From positions 3,596,001 through 3,660,000 of the forward strand of contig OZ241868.1 in the NCBI GenBank assembly GCA_965202905.1: DNA of 64,000 nt. The letters run 5' to 3'. A model generated the notes under the pieces. That model saw only the letters and a list, made by a program, of their open reading frames with translations, had not been told where the DNA came from and ran no database searches. This document shows, piece by piece, positions 1 to 8,691 of this stretch. The stretch is from CAYFYS01 sp965202905 (GTDB lineage Bacteria; Pseudomonadota; Alphaproteobacteria; MPNO01). Numbering within the stretch: position 1 is the first letter of the stretch; every line of letters begins with the position of its first letter. A program made the translations under genes and the position numbers.

Positions 1-63
1 TCTTTCCTGCGACCGAACATTTCGGATGTCCCTTCGTCGGCGCTCGATGGCGCATCCAGATTT

Positions 64-765
64 TCAGGCGTCGTTTCCGGTTGCATCGCGACATCGGGCA
101 GGCGCGGCGCGCCGCCCGATCCCCTCCATTTCATGCACCATGAACGCGGTGGCGATCATGGGCATCAGCCAGTTGATGACCGGAATACTCAGCAACACGG
201 TGATGAGCATTCCCGCGAAAATCAGACGCCAGCGGAACCGTCTGCGCAGCGTCCGCGCGGCGCTGGCGTCCATCCGCCGCAGCGCAACCAGTTCGAAATA
301 CTCTCGTCCCAGAAGATAACCGTTCAACCCGAAGAAAACAAAGAGATTTAATCCCGGTATGAGATAGAGCGGCAGCACCAGGAGGTTGAGCGCGACGGCA
401 ACGGCGATCAGCCGCGCGGCGGAGGCGAGCGAGGCGCCGGCGCTCGCCCCGGCGGCCGCCGGCTTTTCCGGGTAGTACCGCGCATCGACCGCATCGGCGA
501 TTTCCTCCAGGAAAAGCCCGACGACCGTCATCGCGACCGCCGGAAAGAGCAGGATCGAGATCACGATCGCGCCCGCCCCGCCGAGCACCCGGACGATCCA
601 GTCGAGCCACGAGATGTCGAACAGCGCAAGCTCGCCCAACAGCCAGCCGACCAGCGCGATCAAGGCAAAGAACAACGCCGCCGAGATCGCGAAGGTCTTC
701 AGCGCGACCGCGCGAAAGCTCGGATCGAAGGCCTGCTCAAGCGCCTTGGAGAGCCCGCCAAGCAT
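64..765 (-). CDS. EI24/CysZ-like integral membrane protein
   Basis: A 233-residue protein with four to five hydrophobic segments. The first is near residue 25-45, a second near 60-85, a long one near 125-150 (rich in Leu and Val, followed by PLYLIPGLNLFVFFGLNGYL) and one near 190-215. This layout, with the LIPGLN turn and a following YLLGREYFELVALRR stretch, matches the EI24 family that includes the sulfate permease CysZ. Its substrate cannot be read from the sequence. The ATG at 765 was chosen over a GTG at 789 because the family begins just before the amphipathic LSKALEQAF segment. The gene is divergent from the PfkB-family kinase, with about 90 bp between them. Confidence 0.75.
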   Translation of the reverse strand: MLGGLSKALEQAFDPSFRAVALKTFAISAALFFALIALVGWLLGELALFDISWLDWIVRVLGGAGAIVISILLFPAVAMTVVGLFLEEIADAVDARYYPEKPAAAGASAGASLASAARLIAVAVALNLLVLPLYLIPGLNLFVFFGLNGYLLGREYFELVALRRMDASAARTLRRRFRWRLIFAGMLITVLLSIPVINWLMPMIATAFMVHEMEGIGRRAAPARCRDATGNDA

Positions 766-858
766 GTCTATTGTCCCGGCTCCGCGCACCGGCGGTTCGG
801 CGCGGCGGTATACCGCGCCGGCCCCGCGCCCACGACGACCATTCTCCGGAGAATGCCC

Positions 859-1863
859 ATGGCCGAGATCCCTTCCGTTACGGACGCCCTATACGACGTG
901 GTCGGTCTCGGCAACGCAATCGTCGACGTGCTTGCGCAGACCGACGAGGCGACGCTTGCCGGTCTCGGCCTGCAGAAGGGCGCGATGACCCTGATCGATG
1001 AGGGCCGGGCGGCCGAACTCTACGAGCGGATGGGGCCCGGGATCGAGGTATCCGGTGGATCGGCCGCGAATACGCTTGCCGGGATCGCCTCGCTCGGCGG
1101 CGCGGGAGCCTATATCGGCAAGGTGCGCGACGACGCCCTGGGCGAGGTGTTCCGCCACGACATCCGCGCCGCCGGGGTCGAGTACCGCGCCCGCCCGGCA
1201 GGCGCGGGCCCGCGGACGGCGCGCTGCTTGATCTTCGTCACGCCCGATGCCCAGCGCACGATGCAGACCTTCCTCGGCATCTCGAGCGCGTTCGGCCCCG
1301 GGGACGTCGACCCCGAGCTGATCGGGGCCGCGCAGGTCACCTATCTCGAGGGCTATCTGTTCGACGAGGAGCCGGCCAAGGAAGCCTTCGTCAAGGCGGC
1401 CGAGCTCGCCCATTTCGCCGGGCGCAAGGTGGCGCTGTCGCTGTCGGACGCCTTCTGCGTCGAGCGCCACCGCGCGTCGTTCCGTCATCTTGTCGCCGGC
1501 CATGTCGACATCCTGTTCGCCAACCATTCCGAGATTACCGCGCTTTATCAGGCCGCCGAATTCGACGAGGCCTGCCGGCTGGTCGGGCAGGACTGCGCGT
1601 TCTCGGCCGTGACCAAGGGGGCGGACGGCTCGGTGATCGTCGCCGACGGCGCGATCACGCCGATCGAGGCCGCGCCCGCCGCCCGGGTGGTCGACACCAC
1701 CGGCGCCGGCGACCTCTACGCGGCCGGCGTGCTCTACGGCCTCGCGCGCGGGTTCGAGCCGGCCGAGTGCGGCCGGCTCGGCGCGGTCGCCGCGGCCGAG
1801 ATCATCAGCCATTACGGCGCCCGCCCCGAGGCCAGGCTCGCCGATCTGGCTGGCCTCGCCTGA
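859..1863 (+). CDS. PfkB-family kinase, adenosine kinase-like
   Basis: 334 residues of a ribokinase-fold sugar/nucleoside kinase that phosphorylates a hydroxymethyl group with ATP. The N-terminus has the conserved GLGNAIVDVLA strand, followed by GGSAANTLAG around residue 60-70. The PfkB signature DTTGAGDLYAAG, with the catalytic Asp and the anion-hole Gly-Ala-Gly, lies near residue 279. The length and the first motif resemble the alphaproteobacterial adenosine kinase/fructokinase-like group that uses purine nucleosides, but the substrate is inferred. Two ATGs lie at 853 and 859. The second was chosen because CCGGAG sits at a good distance only from it. The next gene, bipA, follows after 29 bp. 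Confidence 0.85.
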   Translation: MAEIPSVTDALYDVVGLGNAIVDVLAQTDEATLAGLGLQKGAMTLIDEGRAAELYERMGPGIEVSGGSAANTLAGIASLGGAGAYIGKVRDDALGEVFRHDIRAAGVEYRARPAGAGPRTARCLIFVTPDAQRTMQTFLGISSAFGPGDVDPELIGAAQVTYLEGYLFDEEPAKEAFVKAAELAHFAGRKVALSLSDAFCVERHRASFRHLVAGHVDILFANHSEITALYQAAEFDEACRLVGQDCAFSAVTKGADGSVIVADGAITPIEAAPAARVVDTTGAGDLYAAGVLYGLARGFEPAECGRLGAVAAAEIISHYGARPEARLADLAGLA

Positions 1864-1892
1864 CGCCTGGGGCGGCCGCACGCGGATCGGTC

Positions 1893-3707
1893 ATGAGCCT
1901 GCGCAACATCGCCATCATCGCCCACGTCGATCACGGCAAGACGACCCTGGTCGACGCGCTGCTGCGGGCGACCGGGGCGGTGCGCGCGAACCAGCGCGTC
2001 GCCGAGCGCGCGCTCGATTCGGGCGATCAGGAGCGCGAGCGGGGAATCACGATCCTCGCCAAATGCACCTCCGTGGTCTGGCGGGGGACCAGGATCAACA
2101 TCGTGGACACCCCCGGCCACGCCGATTTCGGCGGCGAGGTCGAGCGGATCCTTTCGATGGTCGACGGCGCGCTGCTGCTGGTCGACGCCGCCGAGGGGCC
2201 GATGCCGCAGACCAAGTTCGTGCTCGCCAAGGCGCTGGCCCGCGGCTTGGCGCCGATCGTGGTGGTCAACAAGGTCGACCGGCACGACGCGCGCGCCTAC
2301 GAGGTGGTCGAGGAGGTCTTCGACCTGTTCGTCGCCCTGGGCGCGAACGACAAGCAGCTCGATTTCCCGACGCTCTACGCATCGGCGAAGGAAGGATGGT
2401 CGGCGACCGAGCCCGGCCGGCCGCGCGAGTCGATGGCGCCGCTGCTCGACGCCATCCAGGCCGGCGTGGCCCCGCCGGAGGGCGTACCGGACGGGCCGTT
2501 CGCGATGCTGGCGAGCATTCTGGAATACGATTCCTATCTGGGACGGGTGCTGACCGGCCGGATCGAGCGCGGCGTGGCCGAAGTCAATATGCCGGTCGCC
2601 GTCCTCGACCGAAACGGCGAGACGATCGAGACCGCGCGGATGACCAGGCTGCTCGCCTTCCGCGGGCTCGCCCGCGAGCCGGTGGAACGCGCCGAGGCGG
2701 GGGATATCGTCGCGGTGGCCGGCCTCAAGGCCGCATCGGTCGCCGATACCATCGCCGATGCGCAGACGACCGCGCCGATCGAAGCCGTCCCGGTCGATCC
2801 GCCGACGCTTGCCATGCGGTTTTCGGTCAACGACTCGCCGCTTGCCGGGCGCGACGGCGACAAGATCACCTCGCGGGTCCTGCGCGCCCGCCTGTTACGC
2901 GAGGCCGAGGGCAACGTCGCCATCGACGTGCGCCCAACGGAGAATGACGATGCGCTGGAGGTGCGCGGGCGCGGCGAGCTGCAGCTCGGCGTCCTCATCG
3001 AGACCCTGCGCCGGGAGGGCTACGAGATGTCGGTCTCCCGCCCGCGCGTACTGTTCCGAACCGATCCCGGGAACGGCGCCCTGCTGGAGCCGCTGGAGGA
3101 GGTGATCGTCGACGTCGACGAGGCGTTCGTCGGCGTCGTCGTGGAGGCGCTGGGCCTGCGCCGGGGCGAGATGACCGACATGCGGCCCTCGGGCGGCGAC
3201 AAGGTGCGGCTCGGCTTCATCGCACCCTCGCGCGGGCTGATCGGCTTTCACGGCGTGCTGATGAACGACACGCGCGGCACCGCGGTCATAAGCCGGCTGT
3301 TCCACCGCTACGGTCCCCATCGCGGCCCGATCGAGGAACGCCGCGCGGGCGTCCTGGTCTCGACCGGCGAGGGCGAAGCCGTGCCCTATGCGCTCCACAA
3401 CCTCGAGGACCGCGGCGTGATGTTCATCGCACCCGGCGCCAAGGTCTATCGCGGCATGGTGATCGGCGAGCACGCCCGCAGCGGCGACCTGGAGGTCAAC
3501 CCGCTGAAGACAAAGCAACTCACCAACTTTCGCGCGGCCGGAAAGGATGACGCGGTCCGGCTGAGCCCGCCGCGGCCGATGCGGCTGGAAGACGCGATCG
3601 CCTATATCGGCGATGACGAGCTGGTCGAGGTGACGCCCGGCGCGATCCGCCTGCGCAAGGCGCTGCTGGATCCGCATACGCGCAAGCGGGCCCGGCGGGC
3701 CTCTTGA
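1893..3707 (+). CDS. typA: Ribosome-binding translational GTPase BipA/TypA
   Basis: 604 residues, the usual length of BipA. The G domain starts at once with IAHVDHGKTTLVDALL (G1, residues about 9-24), followed by the effector-region RGITI (G2), DTPGHADFGGEV (G3) and NKVDR (G4). EF-G-like domains III and V and the BipA-specific C-terminal domain follow, with conserved segments such as RGELQLGVLIE, PSRGLIGF and NPLKTKQLTNFR. BipA is a GTPase that binds the 70S ribosome and helps 50S assembly and stress adaptation. An upstream in-frame start would create a low-complexity N-terminus, so the ATG at 1893 is preferred. Confidence 0.95.
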   Translation: MSLRNIAIIAHVDHGKTTLVDALLRATGAVRANQRVAERALDSGDQERERGITILAKCTSVVWRGTRINIVDTPGHADFGGEVERILSMVDGALLLVDAAEGPMPQTKFVLAKALARGLAPIVVVNKVDRHDARAYEVVEEVFDLFVALGANDKQLDFPTLYASAKEGWSATEPGRPRESMAPLLDAIQAGVAPPEGVPDGPFAMLASILEYDSYLGRVLTGRIERGVAEVNMPVAVLDRNGETIETARMTRLLAFRGLAREPVERAEAGDIVAVAGLKAASVADTIADAQTTAPIEAVPVDPPTLAMRFSVNDSPLAGRDGDKITSRVLRARLLREAEGNVAIDVRPTENDDALEVRGRGELQLGVLIETLRREGYEMSVSRPRVLFRTDPGNGALLEPLEEVIVDVDEAFVGVVVEALGLRRGEMTDMRPSGGDKVRLGFIAPSRGLIGFHGVLMNDTRGTAVISRLFHRYGPHRGPIEERRAGVLVSTGEGEAVPYALHNLEDRGVMFIAPGAKVYRGMVIGEHARSGDLEVNPLKTKQLTNFRAAGKDDAVRLSPPRPMRLEDAIAYIGDDELVEVTPGAIRLRKALLDPHTRKRARRAS

Positions 3708-3726
3708 GGAAAGCGCGCGGCCGGCG

Positions 3727-4998
3727 ATGACCGCGGACGCGATCGCGGCCTGGCTCGCGGTCTACCGCGACCGCCGGTTCGCGACCGTTTTCGGCCTCGG
3801 CGTGGCGAGCGGGCTGCCGAGCTCCCTGGTCTTCGCAACGCTGTCGATCTGGCTGCGCGAGGAGGGGCTGACCCGGACGACGATCGGGATCTTCGGCGCG
3901 GTGGCGACGCCCTACGCGATCAACTTTCTTTGGGCGCCGCTGCTCGACCACGCCCGGATTCCCTGGCTCGGCGCGCGGCTCGGCCGCCGCCGGTCGTGGA
4001 TCGTGCTCGCCCAAGCGCTGCTGATCCTGGCGATCGGCGCGATGGCGCTGGGCGATCCGGGCGCGGCGCCGCTGCCGCTCGCCGTCGCCGCTTTCGCGGT
4101 CGCCCTGGTCTCGGCGACCCAGGACGTCGCGATCGACGCCTATCGGATCGAAGTGCTGGAGCCCAGGACCTACGGCGCCGGCTCCGCAGTCGCGGTGCTT
4201 GGCTGGCATACCGGCGCCTTCGCCTCGGGCGGGGGCCTGCTCTATTTCGCCGCGGCGACGTCCTGGCAGACGGCCTACGCGGGCGCTGCCGTCCTGATCG
4301 GCGTGCTGACGGCCGTCCCCCTGCTCGCCCGCGAGCCCGAGCCGGCCGATGCCCGCCCCCCGCGCGGGCGCGCGGGGGCGTGGCTGCGCCATGCCGTCGC
4401 CGCGCCGCTGGCGGAGTTCTTCACCCGCCTTGGCCGGCTCGCGGCGCTCGTCATCGCCTTCATTATCCTGTTCAGGTTCGGCGATGCGATGCTCGGGCGG
4501 ATGGCGGGCGTTTTCTATGTCGATCTTGTCTTCACCAAGATCGAGATCGCCAACTATTCGAAATCGGTGGGGCTGGCGGCGACCCTGCTCGGCGTGATCG
4601 CCGGCGGCGCGCTCTGCGCCCGGGTCAGCATCATGACCGCGCTTCTGGCAAGCGGTGTGGCGATGAGCGTAACCAACCTGCTGTTCGCGGCGCTCGCCTG
4701 GGCCGGCAAGGACTTCACGCTGCTGGCGATCGCGGTCGCTTTCGACAACCTCACCGCGGGGATGGCGACGAGCGCCTTCGTCGCCTACCTGTCGTCCCTG
4801 TGCAACCGGCGCTTCACCGCCACGCAATTCGCGCTGCTCGCCTCGATCGGCAATTTCGCCCGGATTCAACTCGGTGCGGCGGCCGGCTGGTCGGTCGACC
4901 GGCTGGGCGGAGATTGGGGCGTGTTCTTCGTCCTGACGGCGCTTGCGGCCCTGCCGGGGCTGGCGCTGTTGCTGGTCTTGATGAGGGAGCGGCGATGA
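3727..4998 (+). CDS. ampG: AmpG-like muropeptide permease (MFS)
   Basis: 423 residues with about twelve transmembrane helices. The segment FGLGVASGLPSSLVFATL near residue 20 and SATQDVAIDAYRIEVLEP near residue 125 correspond to signature regions of AmpG, the inner-membrane importer of anhydromuropeptides for cell-wall recycling. The A-loop between TM2 and TM3, which contains LGRRRSW, also fits. Start ATG 3727 follows bipA by 19 bp. The 3' end overlaps by 4 bp (ATGA) the start of a macro-domain gene that is now only a stump. Assignment is by motif; the exact substrate is inferred. Confidence 0.8.
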   Translation: MTADAIAAWLAVYRDRRFATVFGLGVASGLPSSLVFATLSIWLREEGLTRTTIGIFGAVATPYAINFLWAPLLDHARIPWLGARLGRRRSWIVLAQALLILAIGAMALGDPGAAPLPLAVAAFAVALVSATQDVAIDAYRIEVLEPRTYGAGSAVAVLGWHTGAFASGGGLLYFAAATSWQTAYAGAAVLIGVLTAVPLLAREPEPADARPPRGRAGAWLRHAVAAPLAEFFTRLGRLAALVIAFIILFRFGDAMLGRMAGVFYVDLVFTKIEIANYSKSVGLAATLLGVIAGGALCARVSIMTALLASGVAMSVTNLLFAALAWAGKDFTLLAIAVAFDNLTAGMATSAFVAYLSSLCNRRFTATQFALLASIGNFARIQLGAAAGWSVDRLGGDWGVFFVLTALAALPGLALLLVLMRERR

Positions 4999-5071
4999 CC
5001 GAACGAATGGTCGTCATGGCGGCCGATATCGCGACGCTCGCGGTCGATGCGATCGTGAATGCCGCCCGAAG
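4995..5071 (+). pseudogene. N-terminal stump of a macro-domain (ADP-ribose hydrolase) gene
   Basis: An ATG overlapping the AmpG stop starts a peptide that reads MTERMVVMAADIATLAVDAI and then VNAA. This is the canonical first strand of macro domains (xGDIT-x-L-x-VDAIVNAAN). The expected NAAN followed by GGGGVDGAIH is absent. After about 25 codons the frame turns into Arg-rich sequence, and the DNA is already the 3' end of phoB on the other strand. Most of the domain has been deleted and the rest would be non-functional. The call rests on one motif, but that motif is distinctive. Confidence 0.6.
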
Positions 5072-5093
5072 GGCTGCGCGGCGGCGTAGTCGG

Positions 5094-5807
5094 CTACGCG
5101 CTCGCGGCGCTCGGCGCCTCCAGCGCGTAGCCGGCCGCGCGCACGGTGCGGATCAGGTCGGTCTCGCCCTCGTCGTTGAGCGCGATGCGCAGCCTTCGGA
5201 TGTGGACATCGACGGTGCGCGAATCAACATGTATGTCGTGGCCCCAGACCGCATCGATGAGCTGATCGCGCGAGAACACCCTGCCGGGGTGCTCCATCAG
5301 GTAGCGCAGCAGGCGGAACTCGGTCGGGCCGAGCCGGAGGCCGCGGCCATGCCGCGTCACGCGGTGCGCGGCGAGATCCATCTCGACCCCGCCATAGGCC
5401 AGCCGCTCTTCGGCCAGCGCCGGGCGGACGCGGCGCAGCACGGCATGGATGCGGGCGATCAGCTCCCCGGTCGAGAACGGCTTGGTGAGGTAGTCATCCG
5501 CTCCGGTGTTCAGCCCGCGCACCCGGTCGGTCTCCTCGGCGCGCGCGGTCAGGATGATGATCGGCAGGTTGCATGTCGCCGGCTTGCGCCGGAGCTGGCG
5601 GCAGACCTCGATGCCGCTCATGCGGGGCATCATCCAGTCGAGCAGCACAAGGTCGACGCGCCGTTCGGAGACGATTATCAGGGCTTCTTCGCCATCGGGC
5701 GCGCTCAGCACCTCGAAGCCGGCGCGCTCGAGGGTGTAGCTGACCAGCGAGACCAGCGCGGCCTCGTCATCGACCACGAGAAGGACCGGCCGGATCCGGT
5801 CTTCCAT
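5094..5807 (-). CDS. phoB: Phosphate regulon response regulator PhoB
   Basis: 237 residues. The receiver domain is N-terminal, with the acidic pair in VVDDE (residues about 12-16), the phospho-acceptor Asp in LVLLDWMMP and the conserved Lys in DDYLTKPF. The C-terminal OmpR/PhoB winged helix includes LGPTEFRLLRYLMEHPGRVF, SRTVDVHIRRLR and RTVRAAGYAL. When phosphorylated it binds Pho boxes such as those upstream of pstS here. The start ATG 5807 is 7 bp after the phoU stop, so phoB is the last gene of the pst operon. No phoR sensor kinase gene is adjacent. Confidence 0.95.
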   Translation of the reverse strand: MEDRIRPVLLVVDDEAALVSLVSYTLERAGFEVLSAPDGEEALIIVSERRVDLVLLDWMMPRMSGIEVCRQLRRKPATCNLPIIILTARAEETDRVRGLNTGADDYLTKPFSTGELIARIHAVLRRVRPALAEERLAYGGVEMDLAAHRVTRHGRGLRLGPTEFRLLRYLMEHPGRVFSRDQLIDAVWGHDIHVDSRTVDVHIRRLRIALNDEGETDLIRTVRAAGYALEAPSAASA

Positions 5808-5814
5808 CGCCGGC

Positions 5815-6528
5815 TCAGTCCTCGTCGCCGCGAATCTCGTGATCCGCGGTCTTGCCGCGCGGGCGGGCGCCCCGCATCCGCGTGCCGTGGACCAGGAAGT
5901 GGATCGTCTCGGCGATATTGGTGACGTGATCGCCAATGCGCTCGATGTGCTTGGCGACGAACAGGAGGTGGGTGCACGGGGTGATGCTGCGCGGGTCTTC
6001 CATCATGTAGGTCAGGAGCTCGCGGAACAGCGAGGTGTACATCTCGTCAACCTCGCGGTCCGACGCCCACACCGCCATCGCCTTCTCGGCATTGCGCTCG
6101 ATATAGGCGTCGAGCACGTTCTTGATCATCTCCTGGACCAGCCCGCCCATGCGCGGGATGGAGTGCGCCGGGCGCACCGGGGCGGCCTCGGACAGGGCGA
6201 TCGAGCGCCGCGCGATGTTGGAGGCATAGTCCGCGATGCGCTCCAGGTCCGATGCGATCTTGAGCGCTGCGACGACGTTGCGCAAATCGAGCGCCATCGG
6301 CTGGCGCAGGGCGAGCAGCCGGGTGGCCTTGATGTCGATCTCGTTGTTGAGGTCGTCGACCTGCTGGTCCTGCTCGACCACGATTTCGGCAAGATCCGGG
6401 TCGCGGGCGACCAGCGCCTCGATCCCGCGCGCGATCTGGGCCTCGGTCAGCCCGCCCATCCGCGCGATGGCGTCGTTGAGGTCCGTCAGCTCCTCGTCGT
6501 AGGATCTGACGATGTGCTCGGCATCCAT
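5815..6528 (-). CDS. phoU: Phosphate transport regulator PhoU
   Basis: 237 residues made of two PhoU three-helix bundles. Recognisable segments are SYDEELTDLNDAIARMGGL, LLALRQPMALDLRNVV, DLERIADYASNIA in the first half and HIERIGDHVTNIAE in the second half. These ERIGDHxxNIxE-type motifs bind metal clusters and contact PstB and PhoR. PhoU damps Pho signalling when phosphate is plentiful. It sits between pstB (32 bp upstream) and phoB (7 bp downstream). A short charged tail, RPRGKTADHEIRGDED, ends the protein. Confidence 0.95.
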   Translation of the reverse strand: MDAEHIVRSYDEELTDLNDAIARMGGLTEAQIARGIEALVARDPDLAEIVVEQDQQVDDLNNEIDIKATRLLALRQPMALDLRNVVAALKIASDLERIADYASNIARRSIALSEAAPVRPAHSIPRMGGLVQEMIKNVLDAYIERNAEKAMAVWASDREVDEMYTSLFRELLTYMMEDPRSITPCTHLLFVAKHIERIGDHVTNIAETIHFLVHGTRMRGARPRGKTADHEIRGDED

Positions 6529-6560
6529 GGCTGAGTCCCCTCTTCGCGGCCCGCGGTTGC

Positions 6561-7430
6561 TCAGCCGAACCTGCCGGTGATGTAGCCCTGGGTGCGCTCG
6601 TCCCTCGGGTTGGTGAAGATCTCCTCGGTCGCGCCGACCTCGACGAGGTTGCCGAGATGAAAGAATGCGGTCCTCTGCGAGACCCGGGCGGCCTGCTGCA
6701 TCGAGTGGGTGACGATCACGATGGTGAAGTTCTCGCGCAAATCGTCCATGAGCTCCTCGATCCTGGCCGTCGCGATGGGATCGAGCGCCGAACAGGGCTC
6801 GTCCATCAGGATCACCTCGGGCCTGATGGCGATCGCGCGCGCGATACACAGGCGCTGCTGCTGGCCGCCGGACAGGCTGGAGCCTGACTCGTGCAGCCGG
6901 TTGCGGACCTCGTTCAGCAGCCCGGCGCGCTCCAGGCTGGAGTGGACGATGTCGACGAGCTCGCCGCGCGTGGTCGCGGTCCCGTGGATGCGCGGGCCGT
7001 AGGCGACATTGTCGAAGATCGATTTGGGAAACGGGTTGGGCTTCTGGAACACCATGCCGATGCGGGCGCGTAGCTGCACCACGTCGATGGAGCGGTCGTA
7101 GATGTCTTCCCCGTCGATCAGGATCGTGCCCTCGACCCGGCAACTTTCGATCACATCGTTCATCCGGTTCAGGCAGCGCAGGAATGTGGTCTTGCCGCAG
7201 CCCGACGGGCCGATCAGAGCGGTCACGCGGTGCTCGGGAATCGCGATGTCGACGCCGGACAGCGCCTGCAGCGCGCCATAGGAGACGCTGACCCCGCGCG
7301 CCTCGATCTTGGTCTTTGCCATCACGGCCGGGGCCTCGGGCTCGCGCAGCGCCACGCCTGGCTTCAGGGCGCTCGTCGATCGGGGCTCGCCTTGTCCGCC
7401 GTCGTGTCTCGGTTGCGGGAGTGCGGTCAT
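6561..7430 (-). CDS. pstB: Phosphate ABC transporter ATP-binding protein PstB
   Basis: 289 residues. Walker A GPSGCGKTT is at about residues 74-82, the ABC signature is LSGGQQQRLCIARA, and Walker B runs into EPCSALDP. The PstB-typical Q-loop region VFQKPNPFPKSIFDNVAYG is present. It powers PstA/PstC-dependent phosphate import. The first ATG (7430) lies one base after the pstA stop and has GGTGG upstream, giving a non-conserved 36-residue leader. An internal ATG at 7322 would start at the usual family N-terminus, so the true start is open. Confidence 0.95.
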   Translation of the reverse strand: MTALPQPRHDGGQGEPRSTSALKPGVALREPEAPAVMAKTKIEARGVSVSYGALQALSGVDIAIPEHRVTALIGPSGCGKTTFLRCLNRMNDVIESCRVEGTILIDGEDIYDRSIDVVQLRARIGMVFQKPNPFPKSIFDNVAYGPRIHGTATTRGELVDIVHSSLERAGLLNEVRNRLHESGSSLSGGQQQRLCIARAIAIRPEVILMDEPCSALDPIATARIEELMDDLRENFTIVIVTHSMQQAARVSQRTAFFHLGNLVEVGATEEIFTNPRDERTQGYITGRFG

Positions 7431-7431
7431 T

Positions 7432-8691
7432 CTACCACCGTCTTTCGTATTTGCGCCGCAGAAAGATCGCCAGCGCGTTCATGGCGACCAGGAAGACCAG
7501 CAGCATCAGAATCGCGGCGCTGGTCTTCTCGACGAAGGCCCGTTCGGGCAGATCGCTCCACAGGAAGATCTGGACCGGCAGGACCGTGGCGGGGCTGGTC
7601 GGCCCTTCGGGAATGTCGACGATGAAGGCGACCATACCGATCATCAGCAGCGGCGCGGTCTCGCCCAGCGCACGCGCCAGCCCGATGATCGTGCCGGTCA
7701 GAATCCCGGGGATCGCAAGCGGCAGGACGTGGTGGCCAATCGCCTGCATGTGCGAGGCGCCGATGGCGAGCGCGCCTTCGCGGATCGAGGGCGGCACCGC
7801 GCGCAGCGCCGCGCGGGTGACGATGATGATGGTGGGAAGCGTCATCAGCGCCAGCACCATGCCGCCGGCCAGGGGCGCCGAGCGCGGTACGCCGAAGACG
7901 TTCAGGAACACCGCAAGCCCCAGTAGCCCGAACACGATCGAGGGCACGGCCGCGAGGTTGTTGATGTTGACCTCGATGAACGAGGTCCAGCGGTTGGTCG
8001 GCGCGAACTCCTCCAGATAGACCGCCGCGGCGACGCCGACCGGGAAGGACAGCAGGAGGGTCACCGTCATGGTGAAGAACGAGCCCACGATCGCCCCCCA
8101 GATGCCGGCGAGCTCGGGCTCGCGCGACGCGCTGCCGGTGAAGAACCGGATGTTGAAATGGCGCGCGACTCCGCCGCCCTCGGCCAGCGCGTCGAGCCAT
8201 CCGATCTGATCGTCCTTGATCGGCCGCACCGATTGCGGCGCCGCGCGATCGATGTAGCCCTTGACCAGCATGTCGACCTCGTCGGAGGCCGTCAGCCAGA
8301 CCGTGCGGGTGGCGCCGATCACCGAGGGGTCGGCGCGCACGATGTCGCGCAGATCCTCGCTCGCGCCGGAGCTGAGCAGGTTGTAGAGCGCCCGCTTCTG
8401 GCGGCGCTCGCGAACCTCCGGGAAGGCCTCTCGCAGGGCCGATTTATAGAGCGCGCCGTAGTTCGCCCGATCCGGCGCCGCCGGGTCGATGACCGCGGAA
8501 TCGAAATGCACGTCAAGGCGTATTCCGGTCTGGACGAAGGCCTGATAGGCCTGAAGGGTGATGCTGGCCAGCAGCCAGATCAGCGCACCGAGCGCCAAGC
8601 CGATCGCGAGGACGCCGTAGAGGCGGAAACGGCGCTCCGCGGCGTAGCGCCGGCGCAGGCGCGCGCCGGAGATGCTGGCGGTTTCAGTCAT
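7432..8691 (-). CDS. pstA: Phosphate ABC transporter permease PstA with N-terminal DUF3333-type extension
   Basis: 419 residues, well over the ~290 of E. coli PstA. After a first transmembrane segment near residue 25-50 comes a ~170-residue periplasmic region typical of the DUF3333 extension in alphaproteobacterial PstA (contains YGALYKSALREAFPEV and GWLDALAEGGGVARHFNIRF). The binding-protein-dependent permease domain follows, with five more helices and the EAA-loop region ALRAVPPSIREGALAIGA. The start overlaps the pstC stop by 8 bp, indicating translational coupling. Confidence 0.93.
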   Translation of the reverse strand: MTETASISGARLRRRYAAERRFRLYGVLAIGLALGALIWLLASITLQAYQAFVQTGIRLDVHFDSAVIDPAAPDRANYGALYKSALREAFPEVRERRQKRALYNLLSSGASEDLRDIVRADPSVIGATRTVWLTASDEVDMLVKGYIDRAAPQSVRPIKDDQIGWLDALAEGGGVARHFNIRFFTGSASREPELAGIWGAIVGSFFTMTVTLLLSFPVGVAAAVYLEEFAPTNRWTSFIEVNINNLAAVPSIVFGLLGLAVFLNVFGVPRSAPLAGGMVLALMTLPTIIIVTRAALRAVPPSIREGALAIGASHMQAIGHHVLPLAIPGILTGTIIGLARALGETAPLLMIGMVAFIVDIPEGPTSPATVLPVQIFLWSDLPERAFVEKTSAAILMLLVFLVAMNALAIFLRRKYERRW

